Shown one piece after another: positions 10,090 to 22,500 of a stretch of DNA of 64,000 nt. The notes below the pieces were generated by a model that saw only the letters and a program-made list of their open reading frames with translations, was not told the DNA's origin and ran no database searches. This stretch comes from Synanceia verrucosa (Eukaryota > Chordata > Actinopteri > Perciformes > Synanceiidae). Both the position numbers and the translations under genes were made by a program. The stretch covers positions 4,030,501 through 4,094,500 of the forward strand of contig CM056556.1 in the NCBI GenBank assembly GCA_029721515.1. The letters run 5' to 3'. Numbering within the stretch: position 1 is the stretch's first letter; each line of letters starts with the position of its first letter.

Positions 10090-11310
10090 GGAGTCTTCCT
10101 TGATTTAGATCTCTCAATAAATGTACAAAACTGGATGAATTCTTACTTAGGTGGTTGACACCAGTGTGTTCGAGTGAATGGTACACTATCTCCATCCCTA
10201 GCATCCAAACTGGGAGTCCCACAAGGGTTGCTCTTCTGTTTATACATTAATGACTTGCCTTCTGTCTGTAAAGATGTAAACATTATAATGTATGCTGATG
10301 ATACTGTTTTATACATTCATGGGAAAAGTGCAACAGAGGTGGCTACAAAATTATCAAAGGTCGTGAACAAGGTTAATGACTGATTATATCATTTATGCCT
10401 TGCGTTAAATATTGAGAAAACTGTAACCATGTTCTTTACTAATAGGTATAAACTTGAGATTGAGATTGTGGCAAATGGGCATTAAATAAAACATGTAGAG
10501 CAATTTAAATACCTGGGGGTAATTCTAGATCCAATACTTAGTTTTAAAGGGCATGTCAAAAAGTTGAGTAACACACTGAAATATAATCTAGCAAATTTTA
10601 GATACATAAGAAACTCTCTTACCACTGAGGCATGAAGTACATACTGTACCTAAATGCAATGATCATCCTCCATTTTTTGTACTGTATCACATCCTGGTCC
10701 CAGGCATGTAAAACAGTCACAAAAGCACTCGAATCACTGTATAAAAGCAGCCTCAAGATCCATGCCAAAAAACCCACAGCACTACCATCACTGTCATGTA
10801 CTTGTTAAATATGGTATTCTGAGCTTTGAAAACTTGATCATACACTCAAATGTCTGTTTACATCATAAAATTATTTACAATGCTTCTGCTCCCCCTCTGA
10901 AAAAAATTGTTACACTCTGCTCTGAAAACACTGCACGAGTAACTCGATCTGTCATGAGGGGTGATTGTAGCATTCCAAAAGGTAAAACTCAATTTGGTAG
11001 TTCTTCCTTTTCATATGTGGCCGTGAGTCAGTGGAATGCCCTTCCTACAGAATTGATCCTATGTGCTATGCTCTCATTCCCTGTTTCTGGTAGTTTGTTC
11101 TGTTTATTTTTAAAATACTGTGGTCATCACATCATCATATTACGTCATATCTCAACACTTTTAATATTGTTGTTCTCTCATCTGTTCTTACCTGCCCAGG
11201 GACTACAGGCAGAAATTAGCAAAATTGCTATAACCTGGCTCAATACATTTTTTTGTTTTACAAGATTAATGTTCTTTTGTGCATTGTCCCTGTTTTTGAA
11301 TAAATAAACT
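10090..11310 (+). pseudogene. LINE reverse-transcriptase remnant (C-terminal half)
   Basis: The frame carries LGVPQG, then LLFCLYINDLPSVCKD and IIMYADDTVLYIHG (catalytic YADD), then NIEKTVTMFF and EQFKYLGVILDP. The C-terminal region is CLHHKIIYNASAPPLKK to SYVAVSQWNALPTEL. Stops and frameshifts (10141, 10380 and 10630 regions) make it non-functional. It is a jockey/CR1-superfamily-type LINE, 5' truncated. It appears to be a different family from 4133-4796 by its RT wording, although I could not align them. Confidence 0.7.
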
Positions 11311-11649
11311 CAAGGAAGAGGATGGTGTGATGTAGTCAGGTGTTGGTATTATGATTGATTTTTTTGAGTAGTGCTGTCTGTATGTGCTGGGGGTTTGATA
11401 AAAGAGGTCAATTTATTGACCTGTCTTATCATTGCCTGTGGGAAATTTCCAGTGTGAAGTGAGTTCTTGATAATCGCTGAGTGGTGGATAGCTTGCAAAA
11501 TATGGATATATTTCTTTGCAGTGAGGAGATTAAATGATTGTGGTGTGGTTGCTGTATGTGCTGTGTTAAGTGTATGTCATGTGTGTTGTTTTTGAGTCAT
11601 GTTTGAGGATGAATTTTTGCCGCCATCTCCTGGGGAGGGTTTAGCCATT

Positions 11650-12665
11650 ACAAATGGGGAGGACATCAGTGGAGTAAATCAGTTGTGGAGTGGAAGCTGG
11701 GGAACAATCGTCCGGGTGAGAGTGAATATGCTAGTTTGAACAGATGGTTTTGAGGTTTTGAGTTTGGATTTGAATGTTGTGCTGGGGTCGGACTGTCTTG
11801 TGGGGAGGGAGTTCCAGAGTTTGGGAGCCGAACAGCTGAAGGCTCGGGCACCCATGGTACTGAGTCGTGATGTGGGGATGATTATTAGTGCAGCAGAGGT
11901 TGAGCGGAGGGTACGGCAGGGGGTGTATTCTTGGAGGAGGTCGCAAAGGTAGGTGGGGGCTAGGTTGTGGAGAGCTTTATATGTTAGTAGAAGGTTTTTG
12001 TATTGACACAGTGTTGTACAGGGAGCCAGAGAAGTTGGATGAGGACAGGGGTGATGTGGTCTGACGATTTGGTGCAAGTGACGATCGGGCGGCCGAATTT
12101 TGAATAATTTGCAACCTGTTGATGAGTTTGATAGGGAGATAGGTGAGAAGGGCATTGCAGAAGTCGATGCGAGAGGTGACAAAGGCTGGAGATGTTACGG
12201 AGGTGGAAGAAGGCAGTCCGGGTGATGTTATGAATGTAGGGTGCAAATGATAGGGTGCTGTCAGAATGATGCTGAGGCTCATGACTTGAGGGGAGAAGGG
12301 TACAGGGAATCTGTCAATGATGATGGGTGCAACTGTAGTGTGTTGCACTTTGTTGAGGGTGGATTTGGAGCCGATGAGCACGGCCTCAGTTTTATTGCCG
12401 TTGAGCTTCAGGAAGTTCCTGCTCATCCAGCTCCGAATGTTTTCCAGGAAGGTCATGAGGGAGGTGGGAGGGATGGCAGTGGTGGGTTTGGAGGAGATAT
12501 AGACCTGTGTGTCATCGGCGTAGCAGTGGAAATGGATCCCATGGTGACGGAGGAGTGTGCCCAGGGGAAGGAGGTAGATGGTGAAAAGAAGAGGACCCAA
12601 GACTGACCCCTGGGGGACACCCAGTGAAACACCGAACACAGAGTCTTGTGGTCCCATGGTTTCAC
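11650..12665 (-). pseudogene. L2-like LINE reverse-transcriptase remnant
   Basis: On the - strand: SLGVPQGSVLGPLLFTIYL, then HFHCYADDTQVYI (catalytic YADD), WMSRNFLKLNGNKTE, RIDFCNALLTYLP, RLQIIQNSAAR, and in another frame TMGARAFSCSAPKLWNSLP. This order is characteristic of fish L2-clade elements. A frameshift near 11980-12180 separates the halves. It is 5' truncated; similar sequence may reach 12830. The + strand frames here (for example 12241-12606) are antisense shadows. Confidence 0.75.
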
Positions 12666-12837
12666 AAGTTCTTGGCAGTCTGTGAGATATGATGTAAATC
12701 AGCAGAATGCAGCACCAGTGATCCCAGTGTCAGCCAGGCAGTCCAGGAGTAGTGGGTGGGAGATGGTGTCGAATGCTACGGTCAAGGAGATAAGAATGGT
12801 GAGTGGTCCAGAGTCAGCTGCATGGAGATAGTTTAAA

Positions 12838-13350
12838 CATATACATAGTTTAAAATATAAACATATGCAGTATAATAGTATAGCTGTATATTATGCTGCA
12901 TAGCTTAAAATATAAACATATACAGTATAACAGTATAGCTGTATATTATCCTGCATAGCTTAAAATATAAACATATACAGTGTAACAGTATAGCTGTATA
13001 TTATGTTGCATAGCTTAAAATATAAACATATACAGTGTAACAGTATAGCTGTATATTATGCTGCATAGCTTAAAATATAAACATATACAGTGTAACAGTA
13101 TAGCTGTATATTATGCTGCATAGCTTAAAATATAAACATATACAGTATAATAGTATAGCTGTATATTATGCTGTATAGTTTAAACTATAAACATATACAG
13201 TGTAACAGTATAGCTGTATATTATGCTGCATAGCTTAAAATATAAACATATACAGTATAATAGTATAGCTGTATATTATGCTGCATAGCTTAAAATATAA
13301 ACATATACAGTATAATAGTATAGCTGTATATTATGCTGCATTGTTTAAAA
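12838..13350. repeat. tandem satellite, 55-bp unit, about 9 copies
   Basis: Unit begins TAGCTTAAAATATAAACATA and ends GTATATTATGCTGCA, repeated head to tail with few substitutions (GTGTAACAG versus GTATAATAG variants). Each unit contains ATATACAG and CTGTATAT as an inverted pair about 14 nt apart, so each can form a small hairpin. Confidence 0.9.
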
Positions 13351-13498
13351 TGTAATGTGGATATGGAGTAGCCCCTTCACTCTGACGCCTCTTCTCTACT
13401 ACATTTCATAACTTACGTGAAATGTGCAACGGAATAAAACAGTGTAAATTGAAATTTCCCTCACTGAGGGATTAAGGGAATTCTTCTTCCGCATTGGT

Positions 13499-13513
13499 GT
13501 TGCTATGGTTACC
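13499..13513. promoter_or_regulatory. candidate RFX/X-box-like site upstream of cracr2a
   Basis: GTTGCTATGGTTACC resembles the imperfect palindrome bound by RFX factors (GTTGCCATGGNAAC type). It lies about 170 bp upstream of the proposed first exon of cracr2a. Inference from motif only. Confidence 0.25.
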
Positions 13514-13629
13514 AAAGATGACTTTGCCGAAGTCCCACCCTCCAGGTTTGCCCCGTCACAGCTCAGTCAAATTCCTGCACTCACACCCGCTGACTTGTAA
13601 ACAGTGAGGTCAGTTAGAAACGGATGAGG

Positions 13630-13682
13630 TATAAACCAAGTCAAAGAAGTCCTGCAACCTGAATTTCACTCCTCAGTCACCG
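13630..13682 (+). promoter_or_regulatory. cracr2a: candidate cracr2a core promoter and non-coding exon 1
   Basis: TATAAA at 13630-13635 is followed about 47 nt later by a consensus donor (CACCG then GTACGTAA at 13683). The first clear acceptor downstream in the same orientation is TCTCTTCTAG at 16935, feeding the coding exon with the ATG at 17110. The region is richer in GC and CpG than its flanks. Transcript data would be needed to place the real start. Confidence 0.3.
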
Positions 13683-14818
13683 GTACGTAACTTTAACTTT
13701 TATCCCCGCTAACTAGCAAACGTTACCGTCTGTTCTTCGGTGTTTCCGTTAGCTAACGTTACGGCCAGTTATCTGTCTGAAGGCATTTTTACTGTAGCTA
13801 ACGTTAACCTAATAGTCAGTGTTACTTAAAGTAAAATGTTTATTTAAAACAGTACTACAGTTCCAAGGAAGTCGAAGGAAGTTTCACAATAAAGTAAAGT
13901 GGAGGAAGTGAGCGTTTTATCTTGTTACACGTGCTTTGTGAAACTGGAACCTGTTGTCTGACTATTGTTTAGCTTATCACGGGCCTCCCCTCCTCTACTG
14001 GCCTTGTGTTTACACACTGCAAGCGTCTGTTAGCTTATTTTTAATAACATGTCTGACAATTAAGTAGCCTTCTTGACAGGTGGAACAGGTAAATTAAGTT
14101 GTTTAAAGCCTCCCCCCAGCAGCAGCTGGTGTTGACCGCTGTTACGTGGAAAATGTCCCTCCAGGAAATAGACTAACTTTTAACTTGAAGTTACTTGTTA
14201 TACCTGAAATCCCTTCTGCGTGACAGACAGCTGTTTTATTGTAGTTCTTGAAATATTACTTTTAGGAGGAAGCTAGACAAAGAGAGCTGCAAAACTTTCT
14301 ACTGCTTTTCTTTTACAATCTAATCTCGTTTGTCATCACTGACACTTAAAACCAACTTTAATTTCATCTGGGCATGTGTGCACACAGTGTTTGTTTGGCT
14401 TTTAAACCGTGCTATTGTTGCCATAGTGAGTTAGGCAAGAGAGACCTTTGTTAAGTTGGTGCAAATCAAGTGTCTTGTGCAGAAACCTGTTGTGGTTATG
14501 ACTAAACCACCAACTAAATTTGTCTCTCTGTAGTCTTTTAACCACAATGTCAGTGCTGGAAAGGACTTTGTCTGCTGAACACACTGAATCTTATTTGCAG
14601 GTATCCTGTAGCTTAGAATATAGCTGGGACTATAGGTGCACAATCAGTCATATAAACAGATACAAGAGTTTGTATTTTTAAGTTGATATGGCTTAGCATC
14701 TAGTAGTGGTGTTGCACAGCTGACCCAGGTCAAAGCCAGAAACAGATAGGTTAAACTCCAGCTCCAGAAATAAATAAATAAAAGAAATGGATTTTAGTTA
14801 GATGAAAAATAGTTTCAT

Positions 14819-14840
14819 TATGATGATGATAATAATAATA

Positions 14841-14873
<33 letters not shown>
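14819..14873. repeat. (TAA)n/(TTA)n microsatellite
   Basis: AATAATAATAATAATTATTATTA-type run that changes polarity in the middle, giving an AT-rich inverted pair. It lies in the first intron of cracr2a. Confidence 0.9.
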
Positions 14874-15865
14874 GAGTTGAGTCACTCGGCTTAAAGGCAC
14901 ACAAATAAAGAAATAAAAAAAAGATATAAAATATAAAACATCCATATTCACAGAGGAGATGTGATATTTACAGCAGAAATGTAATATTTGCCACTAAAAT
15001 GTAATATATGCAGCAGAAATATATTTGCAGCAGAAGTGTAGGAGTTTAATATTTACAGTGGAAATGTAATTTTCAGCATAAATTTCCAACAGAAATGTGA
15101 CATTTGCAACAGACTTGCGGCATAAATGGAGTATTTGCAGCATATATGTGCCTTTAACAGTAGAAATGTAATATATGCAGCAGATATGTGATATTTGCAG
15201 GGAAAGATAAAGTGCATCTTAGTGCAAGGACTGGTGGACTGTTTGATTTTGGACTGTTTTTATTAGCATATATGAGTGTTTTTCTTGTGTCTTAGGTCAC
15301 TGGCCACCTGGCTCAACATATTTACCAAGTTTTAACCGAGGAGCCATGCAAGTTTCTGTGGCTTCTGGCCAACAGGAGGTTGTGTTAAGATTAGACAGTA
15401 TTATTGTATTAGCTGAGGACAAATATCAAACAAAAACACATGACTCTTTCAGAATACCAGTTCACTGTAGTTCCCTTTCTTATTTCCTCTGTCTACTTAA
15501 GCTTCATCTGTTGATCACTGAGGGTTGGTGACTTTCCTCGTGAGCTTCGTCGAGCTTTGCTATATGTTGCACAATGTTTTAACGCAAACATCCAAGCATG
15601 ACACATCCACTTTAATAGCAAGCGTTTCTTAAAGATCATTCCACATGACATAAAAATGTTGGGGGCAAGTAAAACGGGTACACTTATTTTACACTTATTT
15701 GTTACTCATTTGTTTTATACTTCTAAATATATCGTTTAATATTTATAATATTATGAAAGTTCATTATATCGTCATTCAAATACATTTCAAGTTAAATGCA
15801 TTAAAATGATTCAGTGTACTTCATGGGCAAAAGTTGTAGCTTATTTTCATGGCAGTACTACTGAG

Positions 15866-16140
15866 TAGGGCTGGGTATCACCAAGTACCTCGCAATATGA
15901 TACGATAACCCACGGTAATGATAATATCACAATATAGCGAATTTGCGATAATCAATATATTGCAAGAAATTCATACTTTATTGACTGCACTGAATCCATT
16001 TCACAGGAATTACAAAACATTGTCAATTACAATTCTCAATTTTTACATGAATGACAGCCAAGCAAAACAGTGTATGCTGCATATAAATACATGCACATGT
16101 ATGTAGTATATGTGTATGAACGGCCCAAAACATAACTTTA

Positions 16141-16179
<39 letters not shown>

Positions 16180-16230
16180 AGAAGACAATATTGCAATATA
16201 TCACCATATCGATATTTTTCCCACCCCCTA
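15866..16230. mobile_element. MITE with TAGGG(C/G)TGGG termini
   Basis: Left end TAGGGCTGGGTATC, right end TTTTCCCACCCCCTA. Between them are CAATATGATACGATA and CAATATATCACCATATCGAT. Related copies are at 49099-49464 and, reversed, 50193-50541. It contains an (AT)n run near 16150. hAT-like by its termini, without certainty. Confidence 0.55.
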
Positions 16231-16351
16231 GTACTGAATGTATTATGTCTCACCCTGCATCCTTCTCTGTCATTCTCCCTGCCTACATGCATGTCCATAT
16301 AAGTCTGTTTGACTTTTACTACATGCCCACATGTCTACATTAGCGTGGGTC

Positions 16352-16393
<42 letters not shown>
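16352..16393. repeat. (CA)n microsatellite
   Basis: About 20 uninterrupted CA units. The valine-cysteine-rich frame over it is an artefact. Confidence 0.95.
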
Positions 16394-16394
<1 letters not shown>

Positions 16395-17109
16395 TCTGAT
16401 GCTCTTGTTGATGAATTGACCGATCATGGTGCGTAACAGCCTCCGACCAGAAAGCAGTCTTCCAAACCAGTGCACATAGACCTGTCGTCCCCATGAAAGC
16501 CACCGCTGAGTCATTTTATATCTGTCAATATTTCCAGGCAGACGAGACCTTCAAAGTCATATCACAACTTCCTTTTCAGTTTTGGCTTTACTTGTCAGGT
16601 GAACCGTCATCCCTGAAGTAAAGGAGAAGCGCGGCAGTTGTTTTAGGTGCACAGATAAATGTTGATGCAACTGATGATACATGAGAGAGAGATGGCAGAA
16701 AGAACAATAATGAACATACAGGTATAGTTAGTAACACTCTCTGGCTTTGCACGAATAATTACCAGCACCTGAATCAGGTACAAATATACTAATCAATTCC
16801 TTTGATGCATGTGCAACATACCTTGCTTCCCTTTATATGTTTTGTACAATGCCATGTTTTTGATACAATACTTTTTTATTTTTTATCGGGCAAAGAGCTA
16901 TACTTATTTAAACTGTCCTCCTGTCTCTCTTCTAGATTTCATTGACTAATTAAAGAGGCGGTTGCTAAGAGATGACAATCTGTGACATTGGAGAGAGCCT
17001 CTGGTTTAGAGCTGCCTGAAGCTCCACTTCTCCGGGATCTCTTTCCTCCACACCAGCTCATGTGAAGGACACAGGAAAACACTCGTCTATCAGCAGACTC
17101 CTAAACACC

Positions 17110-19503
17110 ATGGCAGCTTTTACTGCTCCTTGTGCCACTGCTGCCTCCACTACCACGACCGCCACAGTGGCCCGAACTGCATGGCAAAGGCAAGGAAACG
17201 GCAACAAGGGCAAATGTGAAAACGGGGACGTGGGACAAAACACTATCATGGAGAAAACCCATGAGTTCTTCCAGATGTGTGACATGGAGAACAAGGGCTT
17301 CATCACCCGACGGGACATGCAGGTGAGGGTGACTGAGCTTTAATGTTTCACATTTGTTGCATGAGTACAATTAAATAAAATCACTCCAATAATGTGTTGT
17401 AATATTGGATTACATTTAGGGATTTTACTGCCACAGAAAATAACAGAAACACATTGTCACCAACTTTAATTACTTGTAAACGACAGAATATCAGTGCTGT
17501 TTGGATATCACATTTACATATTCATATTTTTTAATGCTCCTTATTCATCTACAATGATGCTAAAATGCAGGGACGTCATTGCCGCTTGTTGAACAGAACA
17601 CTGAAAGGATATAGTCAAAGCGACATAAAAGAGACACAAAGAGCCATGCGGATGCTTTGTCACATAACTCCTCCACTCACATTATTGTGCAGATTCACTT
17701 GCCCCTCTGATATTCATCTCTGCTGGGGCTAATCCTTTGATGAAGCACTTGCATGCGCTCGGCCCGAGGAGCATAAATACACAGAGGGGAAGCTTTTGAT
17801 CTGGTGTTTATGTTAATGGAATGGAAATTAGATGCCAAGCAGGACAGCAGCCCGGTCCTACTCATCTTTATTATATATTACGTCAGTAAAATTTGCACTT
17901 AAACACAGTACTTGTCACAGTTTGTAACTCTAAAATAACTAAAACTCTCAAAGATGCGTGCTTGACAGTATTCTCAGTCACAATATTTCTCAGGGTTCCC
18001 GCGGTTCCTTAAAAAGTCTTAAAATATCTTAAATTATAATCTGGGGTATCAAGGTCATAAATTGTCTTATATTAAAAGATATTGAATTTTCAGATGATGC
18101 ATTTAATGCCAATAGGAATTTTGAGAAATTTACTGAAATTTTGTACGATATTTTGTTGGCAGAGTTCATCAGTTAAATTAAAGTTGTAGAAAAAAAAAGT
18201 AATGTGTTATGCCTTAAATTTAAAGTGTTAAAGGGCTGAAAAAAACATAAAAAAATATTATTGAAGATTAATCGGTTATCAGACTTTTTTTTTATTGCTA
18301 AATATCAAAATCGGCATCGGCCTCAAAAAAAATCAATAAATTAAATTAAATTTAAATTATAATTAAATTATATTTGTTGAGGTCTGAAAAAGGTCTTGAA
18401 AAGTATTAAATTTGACTTTTAAAATGGTGCAAGAATCCTGTTTCCTCTCGTATTACACTGTGACCGCCAACATGCTGGCTTTACAGTCCTACTGTTTGCT
18501 GGCATAAGGGGTATGTTGTGCCCAGATAACACACTTTACTAGAACAGCTGGTAGTCGTACACAGATGCTACCCTTTCCTCATCCCTCCCTCCTGGATTGT
18601 ATGGGTAGCCTCGGTCAACATTTTGCAGCAGTGTAAACATGACATAAAACCCAAGCTGCTTGCAGAGGTGTGGCTGCGATGGCTTTTCCTATAAATGTTC
18701 CTGCAGTCGCTGTCATAGTCAGATTAGATCTTTTGGTTAAAGAGCAGCTTTCTCGCCTCTGATCTCAAATACTATCTGCTTTGATTTACTTAAATTCCTC
18801 TGTTAAAGGACTTTAGACGATCTCACCTGAGCCTGAACCTGAGCAACGTCTGTTCCAGTGGTCAATCATTAAAGACTGTAGCTGCACTGGGAAGAGTCCA
18901 GCTGTTACTGTGTTTAACTGTATGAATGTAAGGCTGTGAATTTCTCTGTGAGATGAATAAAGTATGTATGTATCTATCTATCTATCTATCTATCTAAAGC
19001 TGATTCATGTCCATTAAACATTTTTAAATTCAATTCATCAACATTATTATCTGTCTGTTACAAAACAACAGAGCTCACATGAAACAAGCATTGTACATCT
19101 AACACACTTGAAAACATCCACATGTGTAAAATAAAACTAACAGGTCAGAGCTTTATTTAGGATGGAGAGAAGGGGGAGGAGGAGAAGAAATGGGAAAGGT
19201 TTTTAGGCTAATTGTGACTGGTAAAAATAGCTGGGAAAGAATCATTAGCAGTTCCGTTGCACATGATAACCACTGCACTAATGACTGTCCTTATACGTCT
19301 CAAGTAGCTGTTGTTATAGCTACTGTATTGTTTATACACTTCAGGCTTTGTTCTTGCCAATAGCAGCTGTGTTTCGTGTCTTTTTAAATAGAGGCTGAAC
19401 ACAGAGCTCCCTCTCAGCGTGGAGGAGTTGGAAAACGTATTCAATACGCTTGATTCTGACGGCAATGGATACCTAACCCTGGATGAATTCTCCTCAGGCT
19501 TCA
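17110..19503 (+). CDS. cracr2a: cracr2a exons encoding the EF-hand pair
   Basis: Residues 1-108. EF1 loop is D58-D69 (DMENKGFITRRD), with Asp instead of Glu at loop position 12, as I recall for the mammalian protein too. EF2 loop is D92-E103 (DSDGNGYLTLDE), a fully canonical Ca2+ loop. The first 45 residues are low-complexity Ala/Thr. The EF pair is the Ca2+ sensor: in the mammalian protein Ca2+ binding releases it from ORAI1-STIM1. Confidence 0.9.
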
Positions 19504-22500
19504 GTGCGTTTCCAGTCTGTTTCACTTACAATATAATACGACTGTCACTAGTAGGTGTACTCTAATGTTTTGCTGTTTTCTTTTTCTAGGTGAGTTTTTA
19601 TCCGGTCAGAAGATTTCTGTAGAGGAAAGCATGGGGGAGAAGAACGGCTGTAAAAGCCCGACAGAAGTCCTGTACCAGACCCAGTGGGAGGAGAGCCTGA
19701 GCAGAGGAGATGAGGATGAAGAAGACGAAGAGGAGAAACATTTCTGCATGCTCATGGAGAGCCTCGGAGCCAACAGCGTATTTGAAGAGTGAGTACTCTG
19801 CAATGTTTCCTATCCTCACACACTTTGTTAACGTCTGCTTGTACATTTTTTTTCTGCACTAGCCTTTTAGTGACTTAGCCTGAGACTATGATCAGCTGTG
19901 CAAACTGAACAAGAGTTGGAAGTTTCCACTGTGAAGTAAAGCTGTTCTCTCTGAGCAATCTGGGCTCTGTGACTGACATAACTGTGTTTGAAACATCCAG
20001 ACAAAAGCTGTCGCCATCTGAATCATTAAGTTTAACTTTCTGCATTGGTATTTCAGCAAAGATTCAGTGGACATTGTGTAGACATTGCTTTGTTTGAATG
20101 AGAGATAAACTGGATAGTGACAGGAGCTGATGAAATGCATGACTAGACTCACCTTTAACCAACAACTCCAGCCCAATAGAAGTAAACAGAGGTGTAGGTG
20201 GATGCCACATTTGCACATCCTATCGGCTTCTGCCTGCCTGGTTAGCTCCAGTTGACATTTCAGATCAGACCAGTTTGTGCAGCACTAACTGATATTGATG
20301 TCGGCCAAAGTTTACAGTAAGTGATGAAAAGTTTATCTTACCATATCAGGCACATTCTTGTAGAAATACAATCACATAAATATTATTTCTGTCACCACAC
20401 AACTGATTTTAATGCACATTTCAATTCTTAAATCCTTGTTTATATTTAGTGTTAGCTGCAGACTGGGACACACAAACACATTTCTTGCAGCAGTTGAATG
20501 ATTAATGATTAATTCATCATGTCCTTTTTAAAAGCCAAAATGATCAACACCTGAGCTGCTGCGTCTGTGTGTGTCTGTGTCTTGGACCATTGCTGTGCTT
20601 GAATTTCATCCCATGTCCTCAGGGTTCCTGTGTTTCCTTTCAAGGCTTAAATAATGTGGGTAATTAAGATCTTAAATTGTCTTAAATTGTTTGAAATTTA
20701 CCGTCAGTGTGCTGTAGGTCTTAAATTTTCAGATGGTGCGTTTAATGCCAATCGGAAAACACTATTCAGAGACATTGCACATTATTTTGTTCACAAAGTT
20801 CACTTCTTTGTTCTTGAAAGTTGTGAAATTTAAGTTAAGTGACATGCCTTCAATTTATATCGCTGTTACACATTTTAAAGGGATGAAAATCATAAAGCAT
20901 CTCAAAAACTTTATATTGGTCGGGCCCTACAATAAATTGACTATTTTCTACCAAATTGTTATGACATTTTTGGGTCTTAATAATAATTAAAAAGCTCTTA
21001 AACTGTGTTAAATGTGTCTGTTAAAATGGTGAAAGAAGAACCCTGTTTTTCTGTTTGTCTTTTAAAAAAGATCAGATTAATTTCTCATGAAACTTTGTGA
21101 CAAAGTCTGCACATTTCATTAAAGGTATTTACTAAGCTGCACTGCTTCTTCGTTGTGTCCCATCAGTCCGGCTGACGTGCGCAGTTTGTGGGCCCAGCTG
21201 CGCCGGGATGAACCTCACCTTTTATCCAACTTTGAGGACTTCCTGGCCAGAGTGACATCTCAGATCATAGAGGCCAACCAGGAAAAGAGGGAGATGGAGA
21301 GCGCTCTGAAAAGGTTCGGGTAGAGCTTCCTTAGGGCATGCTAAGTATATTGTTTAATCCTCATTTTATGCACATAACACATCATCATCCACACAGGAAA
21401 GCAGCGACACACGATGATGAGATCCAGCGTCTTTATGAGGAAATGGAGCTGCAAATAAAGAATGAAAAGGACAGGATTGTGCTACAGGTACAAACCTACC
21501 ACATCTGAACATTTTTGTCAAATACTGTTGATCAATCAGCATCATCTTTGTCCTCCTGCCTCTCTGTTTTTTCCCTCATTGAAGGACTACGGGCGCTTTC
21601 TGTCTCACAGTCAAGAACTGGAGCTGCAGCTGTCCAGTAAGGAGAAAGAGCTGGAGCAGCTTTTTCAGAAGCAGAGAAGGGTGAGTGAGAGACTCTGTTC
21701 ACCGTCTATGAGAGACACACTTTCTCACTTCAGTTATCCCATCAGAGCAGCAACACATAAGAGACAGTAAAGAAGATGACAGATAAAAGAATGAGCTAGT
21801 AAAGTGATTTATTACCACGCTACCATAAACACACCAATTAAACTGTCATCATACAGTACGCTGCCTGGCCAAAAAAAAGTCACCACCAAAAAAAAAGGTC
21901 ACTGACTTTCGTTGGACCGCCTTTAGCTTTGGGCACGCATTCGCTGTGGCATTATTTCGATAAGCTTCGAAATAATGTCACAATGTCACAAGATTTATTT
22001 CCATCCAGTGTTGCATTAATTTTTCACCCAGATCTTGCATTGATGATGGTCGAGTCTGACTGCTGCACAAAGCCTTCTCCAGCACATCCCAAAGATTCTC
22101 ATTGAGGTTATAAGGTCTGGACTCTGTGGTGAAAATGATGTCTCATGCTCCCTGAACCACTTTTTTACAATTTGAGCCTGATGAATCCTGGCATTGTCAT
22201 CTTGGAATATGCTTGTGCCATCAGGGAAGAAAAAATCCATTGATGGAATAACCTGGTCATTCAGTTTATTCAGGTAGTCAGCTGACCTCATTCTTTGAGC
22301 ACATACTGTTGCTGAACCTGCAGTAATTATCCAATAGGAGGCTCGTACCTATTTGCTAAGTTAAATCCACGTGGCAACATTTTTTTGGGCCAGGCAGTGT
22401 AAAACATACATGTATTTTTTCACATTCAAGCACCAAACAATTAGAATAGAATAGAATATTTTTTTATTTATTCACCCTCCACAGCAGCATAGATGCAGTA

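Noticed and set aside
12241..12606. 121-aa + strand frame
   Set aside because: Antisense shadow of the L2-like reverse transcriptase, whose - strand frame has YADD and other real motifs.
12838..13350. CRISPR-like regular repeats
   Set aside because: Units are contiguous 55-bp tandem copies without unique spacers, in a eukaryotic genome.
20733..20990. 85-aa frame starting MVRLMPIGKH, also seen at 29535
   Set aside because: The same start recurs because both are copies of the CAGGGTTC MITE; no conserved protein.
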